Positions 1 to 9,073 of a stretch of DNA of 64,000 nucleotides are shown here, in pieces. The DNA comes from Salvia splendens (taxonomy: Eukaryota; Streptophyta; Magnoliopsida; Lamiales; Lamiaceae): positions 1,612,001-1,676,000 of the forward strand of contig NC_056048.1 in NCBI RefSeq assembly GCF_004379255.2, written 5' to 3'. The notes under the pieces are model-generated. The model saw only the letters and a program-made list of their open reading frames with translations, had not been told where the DNA came from and did no database searches. Both the position numbers and the translations under genes were made by a program. Numbering within the stretch: position 1 is the first letter of the stretch; each line of letters starts with the position of its first letter.

Positions 1-465
1 CAGGGCTTTGAAGGACTATTGGAACAATTCTTCAAAGCAGAAGAAGCTACGAGAGGTTTATTGATGCTCGTTCCTTATGGCGGGAAAATGGCGGAGATCT
101 CCGAATCCGCCATTCCTTTTCCTCATAGAGGCGGGAATCTGTACATGATCTCTCATCGGGTCGGTTGGGAGGAAGAAAATGCTCGGGATTCGGAGAGGTA
201 CGTAAGCTGGTCGAGGAGGCTTGAGGACTGCTTGACTCCTTACGTTTCGAGTAATCCGAGGCAAGCGTATCTCAACTACAGAGATCTCGACATTGGAGTT
301 AATAATGATGTGGGGGGGACGAGCTACGTGCAGGCGAACGTTTGGGGAAGGAAGTATTTCAAGAACAATTTTGATCGTCTTGTTCGGGTAAAAACCATGG
401 TTGATCCGGAAAATTTCTTCAGAAACGAACAGAGCATTCCGTCGTTGCATTCCAAGTGGAAATGA
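1..465 (+). CDS. BBE-like FAD-linked oxidase, C-terminal part (cut by window edge)
   Basis: This is the last ~154 codons of a berberine bridge enzyme-like oxidase. The frame is open from base 1 and ends in TGA at 463-465. Family landmarks are the substrate-domain stretch YGGKMAEISESAIPFPHRGG, the [11 protein letters not shown] motif carrying the conserved active-site Tyr, and the C-terminal [10 protein letters not shown] / FFRNEQSIP block. It is closest by eye to the 19137 gene (shared KAEEA.RGLL and GNLYMI) and not to its immediate neighbour at 1219, which lies on the opposite strand. The FAD-binding half, including the flavinylation His and Cys, is outside the window, so oxidase chemistry cannot be judged. 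No frameshift or stop is visible in the part present. Confidence 0.9.
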   Translation, partial: QGFEGLLEQFFKAEEATRGLLMLVPYGGKMAEISESAIPFPHRGGNLYMISHRVGWEEENARDSERYVSWSRRLEDCLTPYVSSNPRQAYLNYRDLDIGVNNDVGGTSYVQANVWGRKYFKNNFDRLVRVKTMVDPENFFRNEQSIPSLHSKWK

Positions 466-1218
466 GGGGATTGAGAAATCAATTTGTGTGGTGCTTGATT
501 ATGAATAAGGCCTTGTTAAATTTGTGTTGCATTATCTTTTGTTGGGGTAATATACTATGCTAACTTTGATGATATAATGAAATTGTTAATTTTTTTTCTG
601 CTTTTCTTCTCAAAGTTAAATACTCCCTCCGTCCCCGATTAATTGTCACTCTTTGACCGGGCACGAGTTTTAATAAAGGTAAAGAAAAGTTGGTTGAAAA
701 AGTTAGTGGAATGTGATACCCACTTTTTATATTGATTTTATAATAAAATGTGAGTGAAGTGAGTTAGTGAAATGTATGACTTACTTATCATTTATGGTAA
801 AAATGAAGTGCGAAAATTATTGAGGGTTGGACCGAAATGGAAAAGAGTGACAATTAATCGATGATGGAGAGAGTAATTTTTAAAAACCCGCAACAGTAAA
901 ATATGAGACATTTATTAGACACAACAAACAGAGAGTAACTTTTAATAGGGACGTTTAGTTCATTAGAAAAGATAATAATGAGATTTGAGATTAAATTAGT
1001 CACACCTCACAAGGGTACATGTAAAATGTAATTTTTGTACTAGACGGATCAAAATATATTGTGCCGAACTTTTGAGAAAAGGACAAGCAAACAAGATACG
1101 TGATCATAGCCTAATAAATTTATTAATTACAATAAAATGATACATATTCTTCAATTCCATAATCACAAATCTAGCTATACTAGTCCAATTCCAATCACAT
1201 ATACATATATTAATTCGA
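466..1218. other. Convergent intergenic spacer
   Basis: The spacer lies between two convergent BBE-like genes. It holds one Stowaway MITE (623-873). An AATAAA on the minus strand at 1119-1124 is a candidate poly(A) signal for the 1219 gene. Nothing else recognised. Confidence 0.7.
623..873. repeat. Stowaway-type MITE
   Basis: Terminal inverted repeat starting CTCCCTCCGTCCCC and ending ...GGAGAGAG, flanked by TA on both sides (621-622 and 874-875). About 250 bp with no coding capacity. The subterminal 'attaattgtcact' is mirrored by 'agtgacaattaat', as expected for a foldback MITE of the Tc1/mariner type. Confidence 0.8.
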
Positions 1219-2796
1219 TCACTTCTTCCATGGGAATACTGGAATACTTTGTTCATTTCTAAAGTAATTATCCTTATCAACTCTCGTCTTCACCTTCACC
1301 AACCTATTGAAATTCTCCTTGAAATAGCTCGAGCCAAACACCAAACCTTCCAAGTAGCTATTCCTCCCATTGTGGTTTACTCCGATGTCGAGATCTCTGT
1401 AGTTCAGAAAGGCTTCGCGCGGGGCCATGGACACGTACGGAGTCATAAACTCATACAGCTCTCTCGTGAGAGTCAAGTACCGGTTCGCAGCCTCAGCGCC
1501 TTGCTCGTTCCAGTTCGTCGCGTATTGCAGCTTCGCAATGTTACCGGCCCTGTGCGGAAACGGCTTTTCTGATGCCGGAATTTCGGCCATCCTCCCGCCG
1601 TACGGGTTGAACGCTAGCGCGGGAGTCCGGAGCTCCACCATTTTCTTGAATAGGAGCTCTAGCGCTTGTTTTGGAATGGGTTTTTTCAAGTAGTCCGATT
1701 TTCTTTTTAGGTATGTTAGAGACTGCGGAACCCTACTCAGGAGCTCTGTGACTGGAGTTCCTGATGGGAAATTTGTCCAGAAAAGAACTGACTGGGCCCA
1801 GCTCATTTCCTGACAATCTGACAACAGTAGTCCCAATTCAGGAAAGCTGTTGTCCATCAGGGCTACAAGGTCCTGCGAGTTACCAAGGTACATCGCGAGG
1901 AAAGTAGCCCTGTTGGTTCCGTTGACCACATCTAAAGTCATCCTAAGGAAAAGCTCCTTAGGAAACTCGCCCTCCGCCACCTCCTGGTAGCGGTGGACGA
2001 GATCGGTGAAATTTTCGCCGTAAGTCCTCGCGACTCGGAAAACCGTCACGGTTTCCGGGACGCGGACGATCTTGATTTTATACGACACCACGACGCCGAA
2101 ACTCGAGCCCCCGCCGCCTGTGATGGCCCAGAAGAGATCCTCCCCCATGGCCCTGCGGTCCAGGAGGCGGCCTTGGCCATCGACTATCGTCGCGTCGACG
2201 ACGTTGTCGACGGTGAGGCCGTACTTCCGCATCATGTTGCCGTAGCCCCCGCCGCTGAGGTGGCCGCCGACGCCGACGGTGGGGCAGACTCCGGCGGGGA
2301 AGCCGTGGACGGGGCTCTTCTCGGCGATCCTGTAGTAGACTTCGCCGAGCGTCGCCCCGACCTCGACCCACGCGGATTCGTCTTGGACATCGACTTCGAT
2401 GGAGCGGAGACGGAACATGTCCAAGACGAAGAAGCCGGGCTCGTCGGACCAGTACGACACGCCTTCGTAGTCGTGGCCGCCGCTTCGGATTTTCATCTGC
2501 ATTTTGTGGGCTTTGCCGCAGAAGATGGCGGTTTGAATGTCGGAAATTTGGCCGGCGGTGATGATGATTTGGGGTTTTGGAGTGTAGGATTCATTGAAGC
2601 GAAGGTTTCTTATGTAGTTTTGGAGAATTGAAGAATATGAGGAGTTGTTTTGAGTGTAAATTAGGGAAGAAATGGATGAATTGGAATGGTTTTCAAGGCA
2701 TTGAATGAATGCATTGTGGGATGAGGTAGCAAATGTGAGAGATTGAAGAAGGGAGAAGAGGAGAGATAGTGATATTACACTTCTTGAATAATTCAT
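1219..2796 (-). CDS. BBE-like oxidase, monolignol-oxidoreductase-type active site
   Basis: Intronless 525-residue secreted FAD-linked oxidase. An in-frame ATG at 2919 lies upstream of the TATA box at 2851-2860, so I chose ATG 2796, which opens a hydrophobic signal peptide (residues ~1-24). The FAD_binding_4 domain follows with RSGGHDYEG (His108, 8-alpha bond) and CPTVGVGGH (Cys171, 6-S bond). Gatekeeper Val174 predicts reaction with O2. The BBE domain ends in [10 protein letters not shown] (Tyr466). Tyr110, Tyr185, Lys422 and Gln424 (AKLQY) match the positions reported as catalytic in Arabidopsis monolignol oxidoreductases; no other gene here has that set. Substrate inferred, likely an aromatic alcohol in the cell wall. 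It is the most divergent member of the array. Confidence 0.9.
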   Translation of the reverse strand: MNYSRSVISLSLLFSLLQSLTFATSSHNAFIQCLENHSNSSISSLIYTQNNSSYSSILQNYIRNLRFNESYTPKPQIIITAGQISDIQTAIFCGKAHKMQMKIRSGGHDYEGVSYWSDEPGFFVLDMFRLRSIEVDVQDESAWVEVGATLGEVYYRIAEKSPVHGFPAGVCPTVGVGGHLSGGGYGNMMRKYGLTVDNVVDATIVDGQGRLLDRRAMGEDLFWAITGGGGSSFGVVVSYKIKIVRVPETVTVFRVARTYGENFTDLVHRYQEVAEGEFPKELFLRMTLDVVNGTNRATFLAMYLGNSQDLVALMDNSFPELGLLLSDCQEMSWAQSVLFWTNFPSGTPVTELLSRVPQSLTYLKRKSDYLKKPIPKQALELLFKKMVELRTPALAFNPYGGRMAEIPASEKPFPHRAGNIAKLQYATNWNEQGAEAANRYLTLTRELYEFMTPYVSMAPREAFLNYRDLDIGVNHNGRNSYLEGLVFGSSYFKENFNRLVKVKTRVDKDNYFRNEQSIPVFPWKK

Positions 2797-2850
2797 TGTG
2801 TGGAAAATGTATTGTATTTTTTTTGATATTGTAAGAGGGTTTTGAGGTGA

Positions 2851-2860
2851 ATATATATAG
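2851..2860 (-). promoter_or_regulatory. TATA box of the 1219 gene
   Basis: CTATATATAT on the minus strand, about 55 bases before the chosen ATG at 2796 and downstream of the longer in-frame ATG at 2919. It supports the shorter protein. Confidence 0.6.
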
Positions 2861-3286
2861 GGAAATTTTTGAGTATTAGGGCAGACACGTTTGATGCAAA
2901 TTGGATAATAATTTGACATTACAAAATTTGTCTAACATTTGACATTTGAAAATTTCAAAGGTCAAAATGTTTGGTTTAACATGAGTTGTTAATTTCTAGC
3001 ATGAATATTTGATTTATGTGAGAATTGTAGGCGACACGTGCATTTTTATATGTAGAGTTTTGCGATGACTAATTTTACGTATACAAGATGTTAATTGTTT
3101 TTAGTTTACAAGGGAAATTAATATGAAAATGTGACATTTATGAGTGTATAAAATGTCTAAATTAGCTGCTATTAATTTGGGTTTGAAAATAGGAGGTAGA
3201 ACTAATATTATACTTCTCTTCTTTTCAATTGCTTTATCAATGTATAAAATGTCTAAATTAGCTACTATTTACACAATTGAATACTA

Positions 3287-3489
3287 CTTCCTCTCTCCCA
3301 CTGAAGATGATCCATTTTCTTTTTAGTTTGTCTCATAAAAGATAATCTATTACTAAAAATAGACATCCTCTTATCTATACTTTATTCCTCCTTTCTTACT
3401 CTGTTTTCTTCTCCTAACACACAAAATAAAACTGTATAAATTCTTGTGCGGCTCAAGGAAAGAGTCATATTCTTTGGGACGGAGGGTGT
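3287..3489. repeat. Degenerate Stowaway-like MITE
   Basis: Left end CTTCCTCTCTCCCA and right end TGGGACGGAGGG form an imperfect inverted repeat. The interior is pyrimidine-rich as in other copies here. The ends are eroded, so boundaries are approximate. Confidence 0.45.
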
Positions 3490-3598
3490 TATATGTAACA
3501 CTTTTTGGTACGTTTTCGTTAGAGTGTGGAGCTTGAACGTACTGAACGTACTAAAAAAGTATGACTTGATATTACTTACCATGTAACCAAATGTAGTA

Positions 3599-3854
3599 CC
3601 CCCCCCGTCCCATAAAAATATGTGCACTTTCCATTTTCGTCCGTCCCATAAAAATATGTGCATTTCATTTTTGGAAAATTATATCAATTTAATAATGTAG
3701 GTCTCACTATCCACTAACAATATTTTAACTACCATTCTCCCTCTCCCTATCTATTACTTTACCATACCATTCTCATCCCTCTCTCTTACTTTACCAATTT
3801 TGTCTTAATTCTCCTGTCATACCTATTACTCATATTTTTATGGGACGGAGGGAG
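3599..3854. repeat. Stowaway-type MITE
   Basis: Inverted ends CCCCCCCGTCCCATAAAAAT and ATTTTTATGGGACGGAGGGA flanked by TA. A second internal 'cgtcccataaaaatatgtgc' copy suggests a nested or duplicated arm. Confidence 0.75.
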
Positions 3855-3943
3855 TAGTAACTAATTGGGCAATTTGATTCATTTTATTTTTATTTATGTA
3901 AATGTTATTTCCTAACAACGATCATTTTTAGATTTATGCTTGA

Positions 3944-4672
3944 CCGCTACTTAGGGATGTCAATCGGGCCAGCCCACCGGGTTTCGGGCCAACCCTATTC
4001 GGGTTGCGGGTCAATCGGGTGCGGGCTAATCGGGCTGTTATTTTTCTGGGTTATAAAAGTTCAACCCTAACCCTAAAAGCTCGGGTTTCGGGCTAGCCCA
4101 TCGGGTTAATCGGGTTGCTATCGATAAAATTAACATGCGATCAATCCAATAAATAATGGTGAAAATTAGTTATATTTATCAAATATAAAATATTTAATTA
4201 TTATAAATTTGAGATATATGTTTAAACTCAAACATAAACATGATCAAATACTAATATTTGAGATTTATGCAAAATAAAACATAAACAAGAAATTTTAAAG
4301 CATGTTTAGAAATTTAAATATATTTTTAGTGAAATTGAAGTTTCTAATTCATTTATCTATTATTATATTAATAAAAACTTAATATATAATTTATATATTT
4401 AATATATAAATTGAAAAGTTATTTTTTCAGTAATCTATATTATAAAATAATCAATGAAGTGCCGAATTAGAGTAAAACAAATAGAACAATATAAAATTTA
4501 TCGGGTTTCCGGGCCAGCCCATCGGGTTTTCGGGTCTGACCCTAATGGGTTGCGGGCTAATCGGGCTGTAATTTTATCGGGCTAAAAAATTTCAGCCCTA
4601 ACCCTATAAATTTGGCAGGCTATTCGGGCCAGCCCACGGGTTGCGGGCTAAATTGACATCCCTACCGCTACT
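3944..4672. mobile_element. Non-autonomous hAT MITE with 8-bp target duplication
   Basis: The element at 3952-4664 starts TAGGGATGTCAAT and ends ATTGACATCCCTA, a perfect inverted terminus. It is flanked by the 8-bp direct repeat CCGCTACT (3944-3951 and 4665-4672), which is diagnostic of hAT-type insertion. Subterminal regions carry many GGGCTAATCGGGC-like repeats and the middle is AT-rich and non-coding. Length 713 bp. Confidence 0.9.
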
Positions 4673-5819
4673 CATTAAATGATTCATATTAAGTGATAAT
4701 TAACAGAAATACGTCAGCCTAATCTCCCACTAATAGAGATGATTCTGATTTAAAAACGATAAATGGAATTCTTAGTTGACTAACATGATAGGTAATTATA
4801 CTGCTGGCGTAGATACATCAATAATTGAAAATATATTCAATAGATGAATGAGATCGTTGAAAGTGTATAATTAACAAGATGTCATTCCATAAAATATAAA
4901 CACTGACCAATGTAAAATGATAACCGGATGAGATTAAATATTTGACTTCAACAGTACTCTTTGATATTACAATTATTTATTCTGGAAATTATAATAAAAA
5001 CTATAATTCGGATAAAAATTTGAAATCAATTGGGAGCCAAATCATATATGCTAGTTGACCAAATCTAAATCGATGAATTTTAAGATCGAATACACAACAC
5101 ATGTTACTTTTGTGTTTTTATAGCAAATCGAATCTGTATTTATTGAAAAAATAATTTGCATATATTGTAAAAGATATTTCTATTTAATTCAACATATATA
5201 TATATATGGATGTATTCATTTCCTTTTTGCATATTTTCTCCTTTTTCTTTCTTGATCTCAGCCCCACGATTTTGTCATCCGACGGTTAGATTAGTGCCAC
5301 GTGTCATTTAATAATGCAGATTTTCTGTTGAATAATGCACACCGACTAATAATGCACCATTATAGTGTAATAATGCAGATTTTCAGTTGAATAATGCACA
5401 CCGACTAATAATGCACCATTATAGTGTAATAATGCAGATCATCTGGACCTTTGATGAATGAGATCTAACGGCTCATATTAAGAAGAATAAAGGATCTAAG
5501 GGATGAATAGGAAATATATTGTTGAAACACATCTTATCTTATCAAATATATAATATTAATCCTATTAATGTAATTGCTAGTCAATACTTATATGCTAATT
5601 GATTAAGTTGAGGTTCTAGAAATTTATTAATATCCCCTAAAAACCTTCCTAATAGCAACTCAACAAATCAAAAATCTAAAAGTAAACCCTTTTAGTCGTA
5701 TGTGTTTGAACTTCTTGCACGCATATATTAATTAAGTGAAAAACAACCAAGTTTAGACTTGATAGCTTGCACGAAATCAAATTAACATTTAAATAATTAG
5801 ATTATAAATATTTATAATA
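4673..5819. other. AT-rich intergenic spacer
   Basis: No coding signal. It contains the 59-bp tandem repeat at 5309-5439 and otherwise only simple AT-rich DNA. Confidence 0.6.
5309..5439. repeat. 59-bp tandem repeat, two full units plus a partial
   Basis: Units start TAATAATGCAGAT at 5309, 5368 and 5427 (period 59). Each full unit contains AATAATGCAC and ACCGACTAATAATGCACC. Single-base differences only (ttctg/ttcag). Possibly the core of an undescribed transposable element, but its ends are unclear. Confidence 0.75.
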
Positions 5820-5943
5820 AAGGGATATATCGAGGATTATGAAACGATACTGGAGTTCTGTAAGCTTGATTTTGTATGTGTCCAAATTCCATTAGGATAC
5901 TTGGAAAGTGCAGAAACATGCTTAGATTAGTTTTATCGATCAA
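5820..5943. repeat. Left copy of a 124-bp direct duplication flanking the Tat element
   Basis: This 124-base block, starting AAGGGATATATCGAGG and ending TTTTATCGATCAA, is repeated without visible change immediately after the 3' LTR (12896-13019). Three bases (ACA, 5944-5946) separate the left copy from the LTR. It is far longer than the 5-bp duplication expected of an LTR element. Confidence 0.85.
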
Positions 5944-5946
5944 ACA

Positions 5947-6582
5947 TGATGGGGTACGTACTAAACAAGCCCAATAGCAGTGACGGCCCATCAGCCCAAA
6001 GCCCAAGGAAGAGTATCAGTTCGGCATTACCAAAGAGTTCGGCCCCAGCCTACAGCTCGGTAAAAGCCGACCAATCAAGCTCTACTCTCAGATCGGCAAA
6101 CGCTGCTCGGCAATAGTTCAGCAGTTCGGTCTCAGTTTTCAACCGAACTGGGAGATAGTGGACTCATGCAGAACCTCCACGACCTCCACTACACGATCTA
6201 TTTAGTGGTGGACCCATGCAGGATCTCATGACCTCCACGACATCCACGATCTAATTAGTGATGATGTAAGCCACGACCTAATTAGTGATGATGTAAGCCA
6301 CGACCTAGTTAGTGGTGATGCAAGCCACGATCTTAGTTCAATGTATAAATAGAACTTAGATCAGATAGACAGAGGAGAAAGGAGAGCTCTCTAGACATCA
6401 AATATCATATAGCAAGTCTGTATTTGTAAGCTGTAAACCAGATCAAGCAATACAATCTTGCCCGCCTTTCTTCCCGTGGACGTAGATTTACCTCAGTAAA
6501 TCGAACCACGTAATTCCTTGTGTCGTGATCTATATTTTCTTTTACCCGCATTTGTTACCATCAAAAATTCGCCAAACCATCA
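5947..6582 (+). repeat. 5' LTR of the Tat element
   Basis: 636 bp, TG...CA ends extended to TGATGG/CCATCA. It carries TATAAATAG at 6344-6352 as the probable promoter and three ~27-bp repeats of CTAATTAGTGATGATGTAAG type just upstream of it. The U5 segment has CGTGGACGTAGAT...ATCGAACCACG, a short hairpin-like motif also present in the Copia LTR at 31697. Confidence 0.93.
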
Positions 6583-6583
6583 C

Positions 6584-6600
6584 TGGCGCCGTCTGTGGGA
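6584..6600 (+). promoter_or_regulatory. Primer-binding site of the Tat element
   Basis: TGGCGCCGTCTGTGGGA, one base after the LTR. The first eight bases match the complement of tRNA-Asp 3' ends; the rest deviates, so the primer tRNA is uncertain. The same 20 bases occur in the Copia element at 32264. Confidence 0.75.
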
Positions 6601-6656
6601 AACAGAGAACCAAATCTGTGATAAAAGCGAGTTTTTGATCCTCTTCCACCAAAAAA

Positions 6657-7739
6657 ATGCATACCAGATCACATAATACCCGTGCTTCCGTCCGTGATAA
6701 CCATGAGGAAGCTAGTCCAGCCCGCAGGTCTGGAAAACAGCCTCGGGAGAAATCTACTTCCAGTTCTCACGGAGAAGGAACAAGCCGCTCAAAGACTCAT
6801 CGCACCGAGTCTTCCCAGCAGCCCGATTTGAACGAGGCTGTCAAGTTGTTTTTGGCCGAGAAGCAGGAAGAGTTCTTAATTTTCCTGCAAAAGGGCCAAA
6901 AGCCGGAGACGAAAACGGTGGATTCTCCCTCCTCATCCAGACATGAAAGTCACTACCGCAGTAGTGCCGTGTCTTCCAGGAAGAAGAATCCTCAACCCCG
7001 ACATGTTCCTGTTCCTCCTCGGTACCGGAATCACAGGAGAACTCCATCTCCTCCATACCGAAGAGATGTCGGGTTCGCCATGTACGGAGCATTGAAGACT
7101 CCGTTCTCGGACGATATCACCCGAACTCCCTTGCCACAGAACTACCGAACTCCGTCGATGACTTATGACGGGTTAGTGAATCCTCATGACTTCCTGGGAC
7201 GCTATCAGTATAACATGGCGAACCAGGGTCTCAATGAGGTCCATATGTGCAAGCTGTTTCCCGAGCTGCTTATCGGGAACGCAAGAAGGTGGTTCGATAG
7301 CCTCCCCCAAGGCAGCATTAGATCTTACCGAGATCTAATAGATGCTTTCCACAGGAGGTTCTTTCAGAAAGCGGAAGCCCGAATCACTTCGGCTCAGCTG
7401 CTTTCTACACGTCAAGGTCGCGACGAAAAGATCAGCGACTTTATGACGAGGTTCCACAAGGAATGCCTACAAGTAGATGATCTCAATGATCTACTTATCA
7501 TTTCGGCATTCCAAAATGGAATCCTGCCCGGAGCTCTCTACAGAAAGCTCGTGGAATGCAGTCCGCAAACAGCTCAAGAGATGTGGGACATTGCGGACCA
7601 GTTCTCCCGTGCCGATGAGGCAGACCGTCGCAAACGGTCTTTAGACAGCTCATCCCGAGGAGACGGGAGGAAGCCCGATCATAGCGATCAGGGACATCCT
7701 CGCCGAACTCCTTTTGGCGATCAGGGACATCCTCGCTGA
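6657..7739 (+). CDS. gag: Gag protein of the Tat element (truncated)
   Basis: 360-residue capsid polyprotein. The basic, Ser-rich N-terminus (~1-140) is followed by a Retrotrans_gag domain (~175-290) with typical ARRWFDSLPQGSI, FHRRF and QL.TRQG..EKISDFMTRF motifs. The frame ends at a TGA created in the second copy of a 33-bp duplication (7684-7749). The zinc knuckle and protease expected further on are missing. It should still be able to assemble particles if the matrix/capsid region suffices. ATG 6657 is the first in frame after the primer-binding site. Codon use is more GC-rich than the surrounding DNA. Confidence 0.88.
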   Translation: MHTRSHNTRASVRDNHEEASPARRSGKQPREKSTSSSHGEGTSRSKTHRTESSQQPDLNEAVKLFLAEKQEEFLIFLQKGQKPETKTVDSPSSSRHESHYRSSAVSSRKKNPQPRHVPVPPRYRNHRRTPSPPYRRDVGFAMYGALKTPFSDDITRTPLPQNYRTPSMTYDGLVNPHDFLGRYQYNMANQGLNEVHMCKLFPELLIGNARRWFDSLPQGSIRSYRDLIDAFHRRFFQKAEARITSAQLLSTRQGRDEKISDFMTRFHKECLQVDDLNDLLIISAFQNGILPGALYRKLVECSPQTAQEMWDIADQFSRADEADRRKRSLDSSSRGDGRKPDHSDQGHPRRTPFGDQGHPR

Positions 7740-7749
7740 ACTCCTTTTG
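7684..7749 (+). repeat. 33-bp duplication at the gag 3' end
   Basis: Two units of GCGATCAGGGACATCCTCGC.. (33 bp). A C-to-T change in the second unit produces the stop codon of gag. Confidence 0.85.
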
Positions 7750-7804
7750 AAAGGATTCAAAGGACTCCGGTGCAAGACCGATTGGGGCCACGTCTCAACC
7801 CTGA

Positions 7805-8329
7805 GAAGCCGCCCGCTCAGCTCGGTTAGAACAAGCCAAAGGACAATGGGTAGAAAATCTCCCTCAAGTCCTATGGTCCTACCGAACTACACCCAAAACC
7901 TCCAACGGTGAAACTCCGTACAGTCTGGTGTACGGCACTGAAGCCGTGATTCCGGTTGAGATCGGCGTACTCAGTCCCCGAACTCTAAATTTCTCCTCAG
8001 AAATGAATGATGACGGACTGAGAGCCGAACTAGATCTGGCCGAAGAAAGAAGAGAATTGGCCTGCATAAAAGCAGCCAAGTACAAGGAGCAAGTAGCCCG
8101 GTATTATAACCAAAGGGTGAAAAAGCTGCAATTTCAAGTGGGAGATCTCGTCTTGAGAAACAACGAAGTAAGCCGAGCAGAAAAGCTGGGCAAACTCGAA
8201 CCCACATGGGAAGGTCCATATCGGGTGTCAGAAGTCCTCGGCAAAGGGTCTTATAAATTGACTCACATGTCAGGAGAACAAGTACCCCGAACATGGTACA
8301 TTTCCAACCTCAAGAAGTTCCATTTGTAA
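7805..8329 (+). pseudogene. Integrase C-terminal fragment of the Tat element
   Basis: The frame is open from after a TGA at 7802 to TAA at 8327-8329 (~174 codons) without a convincing ATG. Recognisable parts are QWVENLPQVLWSYRTTPKTS, NGETPYSLVYGTEAVIP and the terminal WEGPYRV...YKL...RTWYISNLKKF, i.e. the integrase tail of a Gypsy Pol. The DDE core and everything N-terminal to it are deleted, with the junction between ~7740 and 7800. The frame differs from gag, so no fused protein is expected. Confidence 0.85.
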
Positions 8330-9073
8330 GAGACAGTCCGGTCAATCAGTCTTGTGTCTAGTTCGGTCCTAGGGGTATGTGCTTTCTTTGTTTTTTACTT
8401 GTTTTTCATGTTTGTCTATGTGCGTTTTGTCTGTCTATGTGCGTGTCGTCTCTTACAAATGTTACTGAGGTATCTTGTTCTTCGAAGGCTGATCCCCTTT
8501 TTAGAACATATATAAGCCAACGATTGTGAGTCCAAGCTTCTAAGGAGGATACAAGACCACAATTCAGCTTAAGAAACAAGCAGTTCGTCTGAAACGAACT
8601 GCAACAAAGGGAAAGTCCGATCCACGCGATAAAACTCGCCGAATTAGGACAAGGGAAAGTCCGATCCGAGCGATAAAACTCGCCAAATTAGGACACAAGC
8701 TTAGTCCGGTCAAAGAAATTTACTTCATAAGACCAAAGACGAGTCCGGTCAAAGAAGTTTACTTCATAAGACCAAAGACGAGTCCGGTCAAAGAAGTTTA
8801 TTTCATAAGACCGAGGACCAAGTCCGGTCAAAGAAGTTTACTTTATAAGACCAAAGACGAGTCCGGTCAAAGAAGCTTACTTCAGAAGACCGAGGACGAG
8901 TCCGGTCAAAGAAGTTTACTTCATAAGACCGAGGACGAGCACGATGAAATTTTTTCGCTGAGCTGTAAATACGCAGTGATAGAAGCGAAATGAAAATTTC
9001 ATTTATTAAATCTTGTTCGGCATATAATTCTGCTGCCCTACGAGAAGGCGTTACGCCATTACAAAGGACTATT
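8330..9073. other. Tat 3' untranslated region
   Basis: Non-coding part of the element between the integrase remnant and the antisense gene. It contains the 39-bp tandem array at 8704-8938. Confidence 0.7.
8704..8938. repeat. 39-bp tandem array, six units
   Basis: Units start GTCCGGTCAAAGAA at 8704, 8743, 8782, 8822, 8861 and 8900 (period 39, once 40) and contain TTTACTTCATAAGACC. Tandem arrays in the 3' region of Tat-group elements are known seeds of satellite DNA. Confidence 0.9.

Noticed and set aside
1993..2631. 212-codon open frame opposite the 1219 gene
   Set aside because: Antisense shadow of a GC-rich BBE-like coding region; no domain and no promoter.
2797..2919. Longer N-terminus for the 1219 gene starting at ATG 2919
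   Set aside because: The TATA box at 2851-2860 lies inside it, and the extra 41 residues precede a normal signal peptide.
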